64,000 nucleotides of DNA from Flexivirga endophytica. Its GTDB lineage: Bacteria > Actinomycetota > Actinomycetes > Actinomycetales > Dermatophilaceae. Below are positions 8,448-17,181 of the stretch, piece after piece. The number at the start of each line of letters is the position of its first letter. The first letter of the stretch is position 1. The notes beneath the pieces were generated by a model. The model saw only the letters and a program-made list of their open reading frames with translations, ran no database searches and was not told where the DNA came from. The position numbers and the translations under genes are program-made. The DNA is taken from the NCBI RefSeq assembly GCF_014640635.1, contig NZ_BMHI01000003.1, positions 434,001 through 498,000 on the forward strand, given 5' to 3'.

Positions 8448-9332
8448 TCACGCCACTACGTCGACCGGCGTGCCGGTGGGAAGTTTCGCGAAGAGCTTCA
8501 GCGCGGCGTCCGGGACGCGGATGCATCCGTGCGACACCTTTCCCTCTCTGCCCTGTTTCGTCGGCCAGCCGTGGACCGCCACCGTGCCGGGACCTCCGCC
8601 ATACGAGTCGAGGGTGTCCGAGTGCGAACCGAGCGCGTAGATGACCGGCGAGAAGGTCTGGTTGGGGTCGACGAACCCACTGAGCAGGAAGGTCTCGCCC
8701 GCCGGCGTCGGCGTCGTGTCCTTGCCCTGGCCGATGTCCCAGGTGCCGCGAGACCTGCCGTCATACGTGACGGTGATGGTGCCCTTCGACAGCTTGACCC
8801 GGACGGCCCACTTGGTCTGGGCCCGGTCGCGGCCGGCCTCGGGGATCCAGGCCGTCGCGCCGTTGGGTCGCGCCGGCAACCGCACCTGCGCCCAGCCGCG
8901 CTTCGTGCGCAGCACCGGCAGCCACGTCGTGCTGCCGATCTGCGACTTGGGTATGACGGTGATCGGGTCCTTCCCAGGCTCGGCGAAACCCGGCATGGCC
9001 TTGTCGACGCGTATGGCGTTCCCGCCGCTCGCGCTCTTCAGATCGATCGGAGCCTTGGCGACCTTGCCGTCGGTGTCGGCCACCGGCAGCTTGTCCAGGA
9101 CGGACTGCGGCACGTCCGGCACCGGGATGTCGGGGACGCTCGACGTCGGAGCTTGCGACGCCGATGTCGTCGCAGCGGTCGGAGGCTTGTCGTCGCCACC
9201 GCCGAAGATCTTCACGCCGACGAACACCACGAGGGCCACGACCACGAAGCCGGCCACGACTCCTGCCACCGACGTCCCCACCTGACGCATGGGGTTGCCC
9301 CCGCCGACGCGGTGCCTACCTGGTTCGGTCAC
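8448..9332 (-). CDS. membrane-anchored L,D-transpeptidase (YkuD domain)
   Basis: 294 residues: short cytoplasmic N-terminus, one membrane segment (about residues 20-43), a Thr/Ser/Pro linker, an SH3-like or wall-binding middle region, and a C-terminal YkuD catalytic domain. The hallmark is 'VAVHGW' followed by 'SHGCIRVPD', which supplies the catalytic His and Cys and the conserved Arg. The enzyme forms 3-3 peptidoglycan cross-links or attaches ligands at diaminopimelate outside the membrane. It starts at a GTG and is divergent from paaI across a 225-bp region that holds a palindromic operator. Confidence 0.9.
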   Translation of the reverse strand: MTEPGRHRVGGGNPMRQVGTSVAGVVAGFVVVALVVFVGVKIFGGGDDKPPTAATTSASQAPTSSVPDIPVPDVPQSVLDKLPVADTDGKVAKAPIDLKSASGGNAIRVDKAMPGFAEPGKDPITVIPKSQIGSTTWLPVLRTKRGWAQVRLPARPNGATAWIPEAGRDRAQTKWAVRVKLSKGTITVTYDGRSRGTWDIGQGKDTTPTPAGETFLLSGFVDPNQTFSPVIYALGSHSDTLDSYGGGPGTVAVHGWPTKQGREGKVSHGCIRVPDAALKLFAKLPTGTPVDVVA

Positions 9333-9487
9333 AACGAATGCTTTCTGTTCAGCAGCGGAGCGGTGGGACGCCGCCGAGGGCGACGCCGTTCCGCATTCTG
9401 CACAGGCTCCCGCCGATTTGCCGAATCATCGGCCGAAGTCGACCGAAGTGCCCGGTCGACCCGGCCCGATCCGACGCATTGTCCAAA

Positions 9488-9507
9488 TACTGATCGATTG
9501 GTCAGTA
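9488..9507. promoter_or_regulatory. palindromic operator upstream of paaI-paaK (TetR/PaaR-type)
   Basis: TACTGA and TCAGTA are perfect inverted hexamers around an 8-base centre, and extending inward gives ACTGATC/GGTCAGT. It lies 50 bp before the paaI start. The sequence is similar in style to actinobacterial PaaR sites (ACTnACC...GGTnAGT), so control by a phenylacetate-responsive TetR repressor encoded elsewhere is inferred. Confidence 0.5.
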
Positions 9508-9557
9508 ATTCGGCCGGAAGGCTCCCCCGGCCGCCCACGCGGTGGCAGGCTGTCCGC

Positions 9558-9971
9558 ATGGAGGCGATGAGTCACGTGCGGACGATGTGGCGGGATGACC
9601 GCGCGTCGGCCGCCCAGGAGATCGAGTTGTTGGACGTCGGCCTGTATGACGACGGGCGCGGCCACGCACGCACCCGCATGCAGTTGCGCGAGCACCAGGT
9701 CAACGGGCACGACATCGCGCACGGCGGCCACATCTTCCTGCTGGCCGACTCGACGTTCGCCCTCGCGTGCAACGCGAGCGGCCACACCACGGTGGCCTCG
9801 GGCGGAGACATCTCGTTCGTGACGGCCGGGCGACTCGGGGACGTACTGATCGCCGAGGCGAGCGAGCGGGTCACCTATGGGCGGTCCGGCATCACCGACG
9901 TGACCGTCCGCCGCGAGTCCGACGGTGAAGTAGTTGCAGAGTTTCGGGGCAGGTCGAGGAGGATTGGCTGA
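9558..9971 (+). CDS. paaI: hydroxyphenylacetyl-CoA thioesterase PaaI
   Basis: 137 residues, a single hot-dog fold. The signature 'HGGHIFLLADSTFALACN' matches PaaI proteins, where the Asp of 'ADS' and the Gly-rich start of the long helix build the active site. PaaI removes CoA from ring-hydroxylated or dead-end phenylacetyl-CoA intermediates and so rescues CoA during phenylacetate breakdown. ATG 9558 was chosen; a second in-frame ATG at 9567 is possible. The stop overlaps the paaK start (TGATG), so the two are translated as a pair. The remaining paa genes are not in this window. Confidence 0.88.
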   Translation: MEAMSHVRTMWRDDRASAAQEIELLDVGLYDDGRGHARTRMQLREHQVNGHDIAHGGHIFLLADSTFALACNASGHTTVASGGDISFVTAGRLGDVLIAEASERVTYGRSGITDVTVRRESDGEVVAEFRGRSRRIG

Positions 9972-11263
9972 TGGCCGGAGCAGAGTTGGACGCCGCTGAG
10001 AAGTGGTCGGTGGACGAGTTGCGGGCGCACCAGCTGGCGCGCCTGCAGGAGACGGTCGCGGCGGCATACAAGAACGTGCCGCACTACCGGAACGCCTTGG
10101 ACACCAGCGGTGTTCATCCGAATGACATCAAGGACCTCGCCGATGTGCGGCTGCTGCCCTTCACCGGCAAGGCCGACCTGCGGGACAACTATCCCTTCGG
10201 GATGTTCGCGGTCCCGCGCTCGCAGGTCGTGCGCATCCACGCCTCGAGCGGCACCACCGGCATGCCGACCGTCGTCGGCTACACACAGGCCGACATCGAC
10301 ACCTGGGCCGACCTGGTCGCACGTTCCCTGCGCGCGGCGGGCGTGCGACCGGGCGACATCTGCCAGGTCTCCTACGGTTACGGACTCTTCACCGGCGGCC
10401 TCGGCGCGCACTACGGCGCCGAGCGCCTGGGCTGCACGGTCGTCCCGATGTCCGGCGGGCAGACCGCCAAGCAGGTGCAACTGCTACGCGATTTCGGCGC
10501 ACGAGCGATCATGGTCACGCCGTCATACTTCTTGTCGATCCTCGACGAGATGACCACGCAGGGCATCGACCCGCGCGAATTGCCCTTGCAGGTAGGTGTT
10601 TTCGGTGCCGAGCCATGGACCGACGCGATGCGCGCGGAGATCGAGGAGCGGGCCGGCATCGACGCCGTCGACATCTATGGGCTCTCCGAGGTGATGGGCC
10701 CCGGCGTCGCGATGGAGTGCGTCGAGACCAAGGACGGGCCGACGATCTGGGAGGACCACTTCCTGCCCGAGATCATCGACCCGGTCACCGGTGACCCGGT
10801 GGCGGACGGCGAGGAGGGCGAGCTGGTCTTCACCTCGCTTACCAAGCAGGCGATGCCGGTGCTGCGCTACCGCACTCGCGACCTGACACGGCTGCTGCCC
10901 GGCACGGCGCGCCCGTCGTTCCGGCGGATGGCCAAGATCACCGGTCGCAGCGACGACCTGATGATCATCCGTGGAGTCAACGTCTTCCCGACCCAGATCG
11001 AGGAGCTGGCCCTGGCGTATGACGGGCTGTCGCCATACTTCCAGTGTGTGCTGAGCCGGCCGGGGCGCCTCGATGAGATGACCGTGAATGTCGAAGCAGC
11101 AGAAGGCTTCTCCAGTGACCTGTGGGCGCAGGTCGAGACCGACCTGGCGCGTGACATCAAGGACCGCATCGGCACCACCGCCAAGGTGACTGTCCTGCCG
11201 GTCGGTGGCATCGAGCGCTCCGTCGGCAAGGCGCGCCGGATCGTCGACAACCGCCCCAAGTAG
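9971..11263 (+). CDS. paaK: phenylacetate-CoA ligase
   Basis: 430 residues, standard length for PaaK. The AMP-binding P-loop 'SSGTTGMPTVVGYT' is at about residues 93-106, followed by 'YGLSEVMGPGVAMEC' in the core and a C-terminal lid with 'GRSDDLMIIRGVNVFP'. The enzyme activates phenylacetate to phenylacetyl-CoA with ATP, the first committed step of aerobic phenylacetate catabolism. It is coupled to paaI by a one-base overlap and probably controlled through the palindrome at 9488-9507. Confidence 0.93.
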   Translation: MAGAELDAAEKWSVDELRAHQLARLQETVAAAYKNVPHYRNALDTSGVHPNDIKDLADVRLLPFTGKADLRDNYPFGMFAVPRSQVVRIHASSGTTGMPTVVGYTQADIDTWADLVARSLRAAGVRPGDICQVSYGYGLFTGGLGAHYGAERLGCTVVPMSGGQTAKQVQLLRDFGARAIMVTPSYFLSILDEMTTQGIDPRELPLQVGVFGAEPWTDAMRAEIEERAGIDAVDIYGLSEVMGPGVAMECVETKDGPTIWEDHFLPEIIDPVTGDPVADGEEGELVFTSLTKQAMPVLRYRTRDLTRLLPGTARPSFRRMAKITGRSDDLMIIRGVNVFPTQIEELALAYDGLSPYFQCVLSRPGRLDEMTVNVEAAEGFSSDLWAQVETDLARDIKDRIGTTAKVTVLPVGGIERSVGKARRIVDNRPK

Positions 11264-11432
11264 GCCGTCGGCGGTTCGGGCCCTCGCCGCTACTCGAACC
11301 ACGCGGGCGACAGGCGAGATGGACTGAGCCGAGCGACAAGTGGGCGCCCGCGAGACGACGACCAGCTCGGTCGGAGCGCCGAGCGAGCTCGCGAGCCGTC
11401 GCTCCGCCCGAGGTGCGAGGAGTCGAAGCAAT

Positions 11433-12014
11433 TCAGTTCAGCGGGCGGATGCGTTCGAGCTGGTCGAGGAAGTGGTCGACGGCGGCGGCGTCATACCCGC
11501 CACGGCCGGTGCGGGCCATGTGGAACTGCGCCGACTGGATGTTGGGCAGTGGCTCACCGTTGCCCATGGCGCGCAACACGTTGTCGAGGAAGTCGTCCAC
11601 TTGGTCGACTTCATAGGCGGACCCGAATCTCGTCGTGGTGAAAGCGATTTCACGCACCCAAACCTGCTGCTCCCGGCTCCACTTCAGCCTGCTGCGATCG
11701 TCCGACTGCTGGTCGGCAGTGTCGACGTCATACACCTCGTGCTGGATGTTGAGTTGCCGTTGCCACTCAGCGATGTTGTCGAAGAGCGCTGTCACCGACT
11801 CGGGCGTGTAGCCCTCCTTGAAGCGGGCCCGGCGCAGCCCGACGGTGCCGATCGCGGGGACCGGCTGTTGCGCTCGCATCAGCGACACGACGCGGTCCAG
11901 CTGGCGTTGGACGTCGGCCATGACGTATCCGCCCCGAGGCTGAGTGGTCAGCGTCGGTTTCTCCACTCGCGAAATATGATCGGCTGTCCACAGGGTCCTC
12001 ACCACGGGCTGCAT
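11433..12014 (-). CDS. DivIVA-repeat domain protein
   Basis: About 193 residues with three copies of a short DivIVA-like repeat (F-x(n)-GY-x(3)-V-D-x-FLD): 'RARFKEGYTPESVTALFDN', 'TTRFGSAYEVDQVDDFLDN' and 'MARTGRGGYDAAAVDHFLDQ'. Such repeat-only proteins are common in actinobacteria and are thought to act in polar or septal organisation, but this subfamily has no defined role. The start at 12014 leaves only 24 bp to the divergent galE start; an internal ATG at 11922 would give a shorter protein beginning before the first repeat. Confidence 0.75.
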   Translation of the reverse strand: MQPVVRTLWTADHISRVEKPTLTTQPRGGYVMADVQRQLDRVVSLMRAQQPVPAIGTVGLRRARFKEGYTPESVTALFDNIAEWQRQLNIQHEVYDVDTADQQSDDRSRLKWSREQQVWVREIAFTTTRFGSAYEVDQVDDFLDNVLRAMGNGEPLPNIQSAQFHMARTGRGGYDAAAVDHFLDQLERIRPLN

Positions 12015-12038
12015 CCTTGCACCGTAACCTGAGTTCCC

Positions 12039-13061
12039 ATGCGCGTACTCGTCTCCGGCGGTGCCGGTTACATCGGCTCCCACACAGTCCTTGCCCTGCT
12101 CGAGCACGGGCACGACGTCGTCATAGTCGACGACTTCGCCAACAGCAAGCCGACCGTGCTCGGCCGACTCGAGACGTTGTCCGGCAAGACCATCCCGCTG
12201 CACGCCTTCGACCTGACCGACGCCGACAAGACCGAGCACCTCTTCGCCTCCGAGAAGTTCGACGCCGTCATCCATTTCGCCGGATTCAAGGCGGTCGGTG
12301 AGAGCGTCGAGAAGCCGCTGGACTACTACCGCAACAACCTCGACAGCACGTTCTCACTCCTGCGCGCGATGACCCGGCACGGCGTCGACAAGCTGGTCTT
12401 CTCCTCCTCGGCGACGGTGTATGGCGACACGGCCCCCGTGCCCTATCACGAGGATTACGAGCCGCTTTCGGCCTCTTCGCCATACGGCCGGACGAAGGTG
12501 ATGATCGAGCGGGTGCTGACCGACGTCGCCACGATCACCGACGGCTTCCGGGTGGCCCTGCTGCGCTATTTCAACCCGGTCGGCGCTCACCCGTCAGGCA
12601 TGATCGGCGAGGACCCGCAGGGGATCCCCAACAACCTGATGCCGTTCATCGCACAGGTGGCGGTGGGTCGCCGCGACAAGCTGCGCGTCTTCGGCGACGA
12701 CTACCCGACCAAGGACGGCACTGGCGAGCGGGACTACATCCACGTGATGGACCTGGCCGCCGGGCACGTCGCAGCCCTCGAGCACCTACCGACGATGGAC
12801 GAGCCGGTGCGGGCGTTCAATCTCGGCACAGGAGAAGGCACTTCGGTGCTGGAGCTGCTGCACGCGTTCGAGCGGGCGGTCGGACATGAGTTGCCCTACG
12901 AAGTGGTCGAGCGGCGCGCCGGGGACCTGCCAGCCTACTGGGCCGACCCGACCCGCGCGCAGCAGGAACTCGGCTGGCAGGCGACCCACACGATCGACGA
13001 CATGTGCGCCGACACCTGGCGTTGGCAGTCGGAGAACCCGAACGGCTTCCCCGAGGGCTGA
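12039..13061 (+). CDS. galE: UDP-glucose 4-epimerase
   Basis: 340 residues, extended short-chain dehydrogenase fold. The NAD-binding GGAGYIG is at residues ~7-13, the catalytic Tyr/Lys in 'SPYGRTK' at about 148-154, and 'FSSSATVYG' carries the catalytic Ser/Thr region. It interconverts UDP-glucose and UDP-galactose in the Leloir pathway and supplies UDP-galactose for surface polysaccharides. It stands apart from galT-galK (30.7-32.9 kb) and is divergent from the DivIVA-repeat gene with a very short intergenic region. Confidence 0.95.
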   Translation: MRVLVSGGAGYIGSHTVLALLEHGHDVVIVDDFANSKPTVLGRLETLSGKTIPLHAFDLTDADKTEHLFASEKFDAVIHFAGFKAVGESVEKPLDYYRNNLDSTFSLLRAMTRHGVDKLVFSSSATVYGDTAPVPYHEDYEPLSASSPYGRTKVMIERVLTDVATITDGFRVALLRYFNPVGAHPSGMIGEDPQGIPNNLMPFIAQVAVGRRDKLRVFGDDYPTKDGTGERDYIHVMDLAAGHVAALEHLPTMDEPVRAFNLGTGEGTSVLELLHAFERAVGHELPYEVVERRAGDLPAYWADPTRAQQELGWQATHTIDDMCADTWRWQSENPNGFPEG

Positions 13062-13107
13062 CGCGGGACGAGCACCGTCGTACCGGCGCCCCCGAGTGGC
13101 TAGGGCG

Positions 13108-13284
13108 TCAGTGGTGGGCGAAGTGCTGGTGCGTCTGCAGATACTGCTCACACTGGGTGTGCGTGCCGGGCCCGAAGGCCACGCGCCAGTCCTGCGGCAT
13201 CCGGTTGGTGCACGACCAGATGATGAGTCGGCCAACGCGACCTTCCACGACGAAATACAGCCTTGTATCCGGGTCTTCGGACAT
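13108..13284 (-). CDS. 58-residue MbtH-like small protein
   Basis: A short gene begins MSEDPDTRLYFVVEGRV and has a strong ribosome binding site (gggaggga) just upstream of its ATG at 13284. 'MPQDWRVAFGPGTHTQCEQY' resembles the conserved 'vPaGWrvvfGp.sr.eCl.Yi' half of MbtH proteins, the small activators of non-ribosomal peptide synthetase adenylation domains. The N-terminal NxExQxSLWP signature is altered ('GRLIIWSC') and the C-terminal RP is absent, so it is a divergent or specialised member at best. No peptide synthetase is visible nearby. It could instead be an unrelated lineage-specific protein. Confidence 0.5.
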   Translation of the reverse strand: MSEDPDTRLYFVVEGRVGRLIIWSCTNRMPQDWRVAFGPGTHTQCEQYLQTHQHFAHH

Positions 13285-13460
13285 GGTCCCTCCCAGTCAC
13301 TCCAACCCCCGAGCGTCATGCTCGTGGTTCCAGTGTGACGCACGCGACCGGTGAAGCGCTCCATATTTCACGACGCGGGGACGGTCGGAACCGACCCGCA
13401 CCTTCGCCACGTCCACCAGGACAACATCGATCAACGCCAGAACCACCAAGGAGTTCAGCC

Positions 13461-15188
13461 ATGCGCCGTCGCCTGCCGCGCCTCGTCACCGTGAGTGCCC
13501 TGGCCGTCCTGGTCGCCGCGAGCGGGGAGGCGCTGGCCACCGCACCGGCCCATGCGGCCGCCGAGTCCGGCAGCCTGTCGCCCACGCACGCGAACCTCGA
13601 CAAGTACACGTCCCAACACCTCACCTGGAGCGCCGCGCTGTGCCCGAAGGAGGTCCGCGACCTCGGCAAGGCTGCGGAGCGGTCCGAGTGTGCGCAGGTC
13701 ACGGCGCCGAAGGACTACTCCCACCCCGACAAGGGCGACCTCAAGCTGATGGTCACCCGCACCAAGCCCGAGCAGTCGGGCAAGTCCGACCGGGTCGTCT
13801 TCACCAACCCCGGTGGACCCGGTGGTCCGGCCGCCCGCTTCTCGGCCATCGTCGCCGCCATGTCTCCGCTCGGCCGCACCGAGACCGTGGTCGGCGTCGA
13901 CCCGCGCGGCACCGGTGAGAGCACCCCGGTCAGCTGTGACCCGCCGAAGTCCAAGGTCCGCGACAATCACCACCTGACCGACGCGAACGTCAAGGCGCTG
14001 CAGACCGCGGTGAAGGCCTCCGTCGACAAGTGTGTCGCACAACACGGCGACTACCTGCCCTACATCAACACCGACAACACGGCCCGCGATCACGACCTCG
14101 TGCGCCAGCTGCTTGGCGTGAAAAAGGTTGACTACTACGGTGTTTCAGCCGGCACCTGGCTGGGCGCGCATTATGCGACGCTCTTCCCGGAGCACGTCGG
14201 GCGCTTCGTCCTGGACAGCAACACCGCCTTCACCAAGAACTTCCAGGCCAGCTTCGGCTACCAGCCGATGGGCTTCCAACGCCGCTTCTCCGAGCAGTTC
14301 GAGCCGTGGGCCGCCCGCCACGACGACACCTATGGCATCGGCTCCACCACCGCCGAGGTCGAGGCGACCCACACGCGGGTCCGCAAGGCCGCCGCCGAGG
14401 GCAAGCTCGGCTTCTTCTCGGCGAACGTCGTCGACAACGTGCTGGCCCAGCAGATGTATTCGGACAAGGGCCTGGTGACGGCGGCGAAGTTCCTCGGCTT
14501 CCTGGACGAAGCCCGTGAGGGCGACAAGATCGCTCTCTACCAGGCGTTCTCACTGCTGAGCACTGGGTCCGACAGCTACACCGACAACCGCGAGAGCACC
14601 ACCTTCATGGCCACCACGTGCAACGACACGTCGTGGAAGAAGGACCCCGACTACTACGTCGGCCGGGCGCGCAGTCTCGGCCCGAAGTACCCGCTTCTCG
14701 GTTACGGGCAGGTCGTCAACCAGTGTGCGTACTGGCCCTACAAGGCGACCAACAGCGAGGTCGACCTGTCGAAATTGCCGGAAAAGGCACCGAAGATCCT
14801 CATGGTCGACACCACGCTCGACCCGGCGACGCCCTACGAGGGTGCGGTCGCCGCGCACAAGGACTCAGCCAACACCGTGCTGCTCACGGTCAACAACCAG
14901 GGCAACCACGGCGCCGTGCTGGGCAGCAAGAACAAGTGCGTCACCGACGCGGCATACGGCTTCCTGATGAATGGCGCACTGATCACGAAGGATTCGGTCT
15001 GTCAGGGTGTGCCGCTGCCCGGCGATGACAAGGTCTACCCGACCGGCAAGCAGGTCTCCGGGCCGAAGCCGAGCCTGGACGACTCGAAGAAGCCGGCCGA
15101 GAAGCACGAGTCGGACAGCGTCGGCGACACCCTGCTGAAGATCCTGGAGAAGCTGATCGGCGACATCTTCGGCGGTCCGCACGCTTAG
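13461..15188 (+). CDS. secreted tripeptidyl-aminopeptidase-like alpha/beta hydrolase (S33)
   Basis: 575 residues with a Sec signal peptide (residues 1-33, ending 'APAHAA') and an alpha/beta hydrolase domain. The oxyanion motif 'NPGGPGG' is near residue 115. The nucleophile elbow is 'GVSAG' with Ser at about residue 229. The late Asp lies in 'DTTLDPATPYEGA' and the catalytic His in 'NQGNHGAVL'. This is the pattern of actinobacterial S33 exopeptidases that remove tripeptides or prolyl peptides outside the cell. ATG 13461 follows AAGGAG at a good distance. The C-terminus carries a charged Lys-rich extension. A large hairpin terminator follows. Confidence 0.88.
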   Translation: MRRRLPRLVTVSALAVLVAASGEALATAPAHAAAESGSLSPTHANLDKYTSQHLTWSAALCPKEVRDLGKAAERSECAQVTAPKDYSHPDKGDLKLMVTRTKPEQSGKSDRVVFTNPGGPGGPAARFSAIVAAMSPLGRTETVVGVDPRGTGESTPVSCDPPKSKVRDNHHLTDANVKALQTAVKASVDKCVAQHGDYLPYINTDNTARDHDLVRQLLGVKKVDYYGVSAGTWLGAHYATLFPEHVGRFVLDSNTAFTKNFQASFGYQPMGFQRRFSEQFEPWAARHDDTYGIGSTTAEVEATHTRVRKAAAEGKLGFFSANVVDNVLAQQMYSDKGLVTAAKFLGFLDEAREGDKIALYQAFSLLSTGSDSYTDNRESTTFMATTCNDTSWKKDPDYYVGRARSLGPKYPLLGYGQVVNQCAYWPYKATNSEVDLSKLPEKAPKILMVDTTLDPATPYEGAVAAHKDSANTVLLTVNNQGNHGAVLGSKNKCVTDAAYGFLMNGALITKDSVCQGVPLPGDDKVYPTGKQVSGPKPSLDDSKKPAEKHESDSVGDTLLKILEKLIGDIFGGPHA

Positions 15189-15220
15189 GACTGCTCCGCG
15201 CGCTCGATCGACACCCTCTC

Positions 15221-15314
15221 GCCGACAGGACAGCGGACGACCGAAAGGACAGCGGATTCGGGTGATGTGGACCCCGAATCCGCTGTCCTCTCGGTAGTTG
15301 CCTGTCCTGTCGGC
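15221..15314. terminator. large nested hairpin between convergent genes
   Basis: The inner stem is 17 bp and perfect (15246-15262 with 15273-15289, arm aggacagcggattcggg). An outer stem of 12 bp pairs gccgacaggaca (15221-15232) with 15303-15314. It separates the peptidase gene from argS, which converge on it, and probably stops transcription from both sides. Confidence 0.75.
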
Positions 15315-15325
15315 GAAGGGGTTGG

Positions 15326-17092
15326 CTACATCTGGTCGGGGGCCTGAATGCCGAGCAGGTCGAGGCCCTTGACCAGGACCTTGCGAGTGAGCGCACACAG
15401 CGCGAGCCGGCTGTCGCGGATCGCGGGGTCCTCGGCCTTGAGCACCGGGCAGTGCTCGTAGAACGCCGTGAACGTCGAGGCCAGCTCATAGAGGTATGCC
15501 GCCAGTCGGTGCGGCTCGAGCGACTCGCCCACGTCCGCGACGACCGGTCCGAAGTCCGACAACCGCAACGCCAGAGCACGCTCGTCCGGCTCACTCAGCA
15601 CGATCGGCCCGTCGAATGCGACGGCATCCGCGCGCGACAGGATCGACCGGATCCGGGCGGTTGCGTATTGCAGGTAAGGGCCGGTGTTGCCCTGCAACGC
15701 CAGCATCCGGTCCAGATCGAAGGTGTAGCCGGAGTCGTGCGACACCGACAGGTCGGCGTACTTGATCGAGCCGATGCCGACCTGGTGCGCGATCGTGGCC
15801 CGCTCCTCGTCGGACAGGTCCGGACGAGACTCGGCGACGACCTGGGCAGCGCGCTCCAGCGCCGAATCCACCAGGAACTGCAACGCGATCAAGTCGCCCG
15901 ACCGGGTGCGCAGGATCTTGCCGTCGGTGCCGACGACATTGCCGATCTGCACGTGGATCGGCTCGGTGCCCTTGACCCACCCGGCCTTGTCTGCGGCGGA
16001 CCAGACCATCCGGAAGTGCAGGTTCTGCGGGGCGCCCACGACATACAGCGCGCGGTCGGCGTGCAGGTCAAGCGAGCGATGCCGAATGGTCGCCAGATCC
16101 GTTGTGGCATAGCCGTATCCGCCGTCGGACTTGCGGATGATCAGCGGCACCGGCTTGTCGTCGCGGCCGATGAACTCGTCCTGGAAGATGCACAGCGCAC
16201 CGGCGCTGACCACGGCGATCCCCTGGGCCTCCAACGTGTCGCAGACCTCGGCCAGCTCGTCGTTGTATGACGACTCCCCGCGGATGTCGTCGTCGGTGAG
16301 CAGCACGCCGAGCTCGGTGTAGACCTTGTTGAGGTAGACCTTCGACAGGTCCATGATCTCCGACCACAGCCGCAGGCTGTCCGGGTCACCGCTCTGCAAC
16401 GTCGCCACCCGCTGACGCGCCCGCACCGCGAAATCCCCCGCCGAGCCTGCCGGCTCGGCCTTGTCACTGGAGTCGAACTTGGCACGGGCCGCCCGGTAGA
16501 AGGCGTTCGGGTCGGACTCCAGTAGCTTCGCCTCGTCGCTGCCCTCGCCGACCTCCAGCAGGTGCTCGATCAGCATGCCGAAGGCGGTGCCCCAGTCACC
16601 GAGGTGGTTCTGCCGGATGACGTCGTGACCGAGCGCCTCCAGGGTCCGCACCAGCGAGTCACCGACCACCGCGCTGCGCAGGTGCGCGACGTGCATCTCC
16701 TTGGCGGCGTTGACCGATGAGTAGTCGACGACGACGGTCTCGTGCTCCGGTGTCGGTATGCCGAGCCGGTCGTCCGCCAACTGGTGGGTGGCAGCTGCCG
16801 CCAACCAGTCGGTGCGCAGGGTCAGGTTGAGGAATCCGGGACCAGCGATCTCGACGGAGGCGATCAGGCCGTCGTCGGCACCGATCTGATCGGCGATCGC
16901 CTGGGCGATCTCCCGTGGCGGCTTGCCGACCCGCTTGGCCAGCGCCATCGCGGCGTTGGCCTGGAAGTCCGCGTCGGTCTGACGCTTGTTGGCCGGACGG
17001 ATCACCGGATCCACCTCTCGCCACTGCGGTCCGAAGGCCTCGGCGAGGGCCTGCTGGACGCGTGTTGTCAGAGCAAGGGTCGGATCGGTCAT
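15326..17092 (-). CDS. argS: arginyl-tRNA synthetase
   Basis: 588 residues. The N-terminal Add1 domain (residues ~1-110) precedes the class I Rossmann core with the HIGH-box equivalent 'HVAHLRS' in 'NAAKEMHVAHLRSAVVGD'. 'GKILRTRSGD' stands in place of KMSKS, as in many ArgRS. The C-terminal DALR anticodon-binding domain ends the protein. It charges tRNA-Arg in the cytoplasm. It is divergent from the lipoprotein gene at 17182 with a ~90-bp shared promoter region. Confidence 0.97.
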   Translation of the reverse strand: MTDPTLALTTRVQQALAEAFGPQWREVDPVIRPANKRQTDADFQANAAMALAKRVGKPPREIAQAIADQIGADDGLIASVEIAGPGFLNLTLRTDWLAAAATHQLADDRLGIPTPEHETVVVDYSSVNAAKEMHVAHLRSAVVGDSLVRTLEALGHDVIRQNHLGDWGTAFGMLIEHLLEVGEGSDEAKLLESDPNAFYRAARAKFDSSDKAEPAGSAGDFAVRARQRVATLQSGDPDSLRLWSEIMDLSKVYLNKVYTELGVLLTDDDIRGESSYNDELAEVCDTLEAQGIAVVSAGALCIFQDEFIGRDDKPVPLIIRKSDGGYGYATTDLATIRHRSLDLHADRALYVVGAPQNLHFRMVWSAADKAGWVKGTEPIHVQIGNVVGTDGKILRTRSGDLIALQFLVDSALERAAQVVAESRPDLSDEERATIAHQVGIGSIKYADLSVSHDSGYTFDLDRMLALQGNTGPYLQYATARIRSILSRADAVAFDGPIVLSEPDERALALRLSDFGPVVADVGESLEPHRLAAYLYELASTFTAFYEHCPVLKAEDPAIRDSRLALCALTRKVLVKGLDLLGIQAPDQM

Positions 17093-17181
17093 GCCGCCAA
17101 GATTAAGCCGTGCAGCCGGGACCGGACGAATCGCTATCAGCGCCGTGCGGGACGGTACGGCACCCCTATTACCCTGGGACG

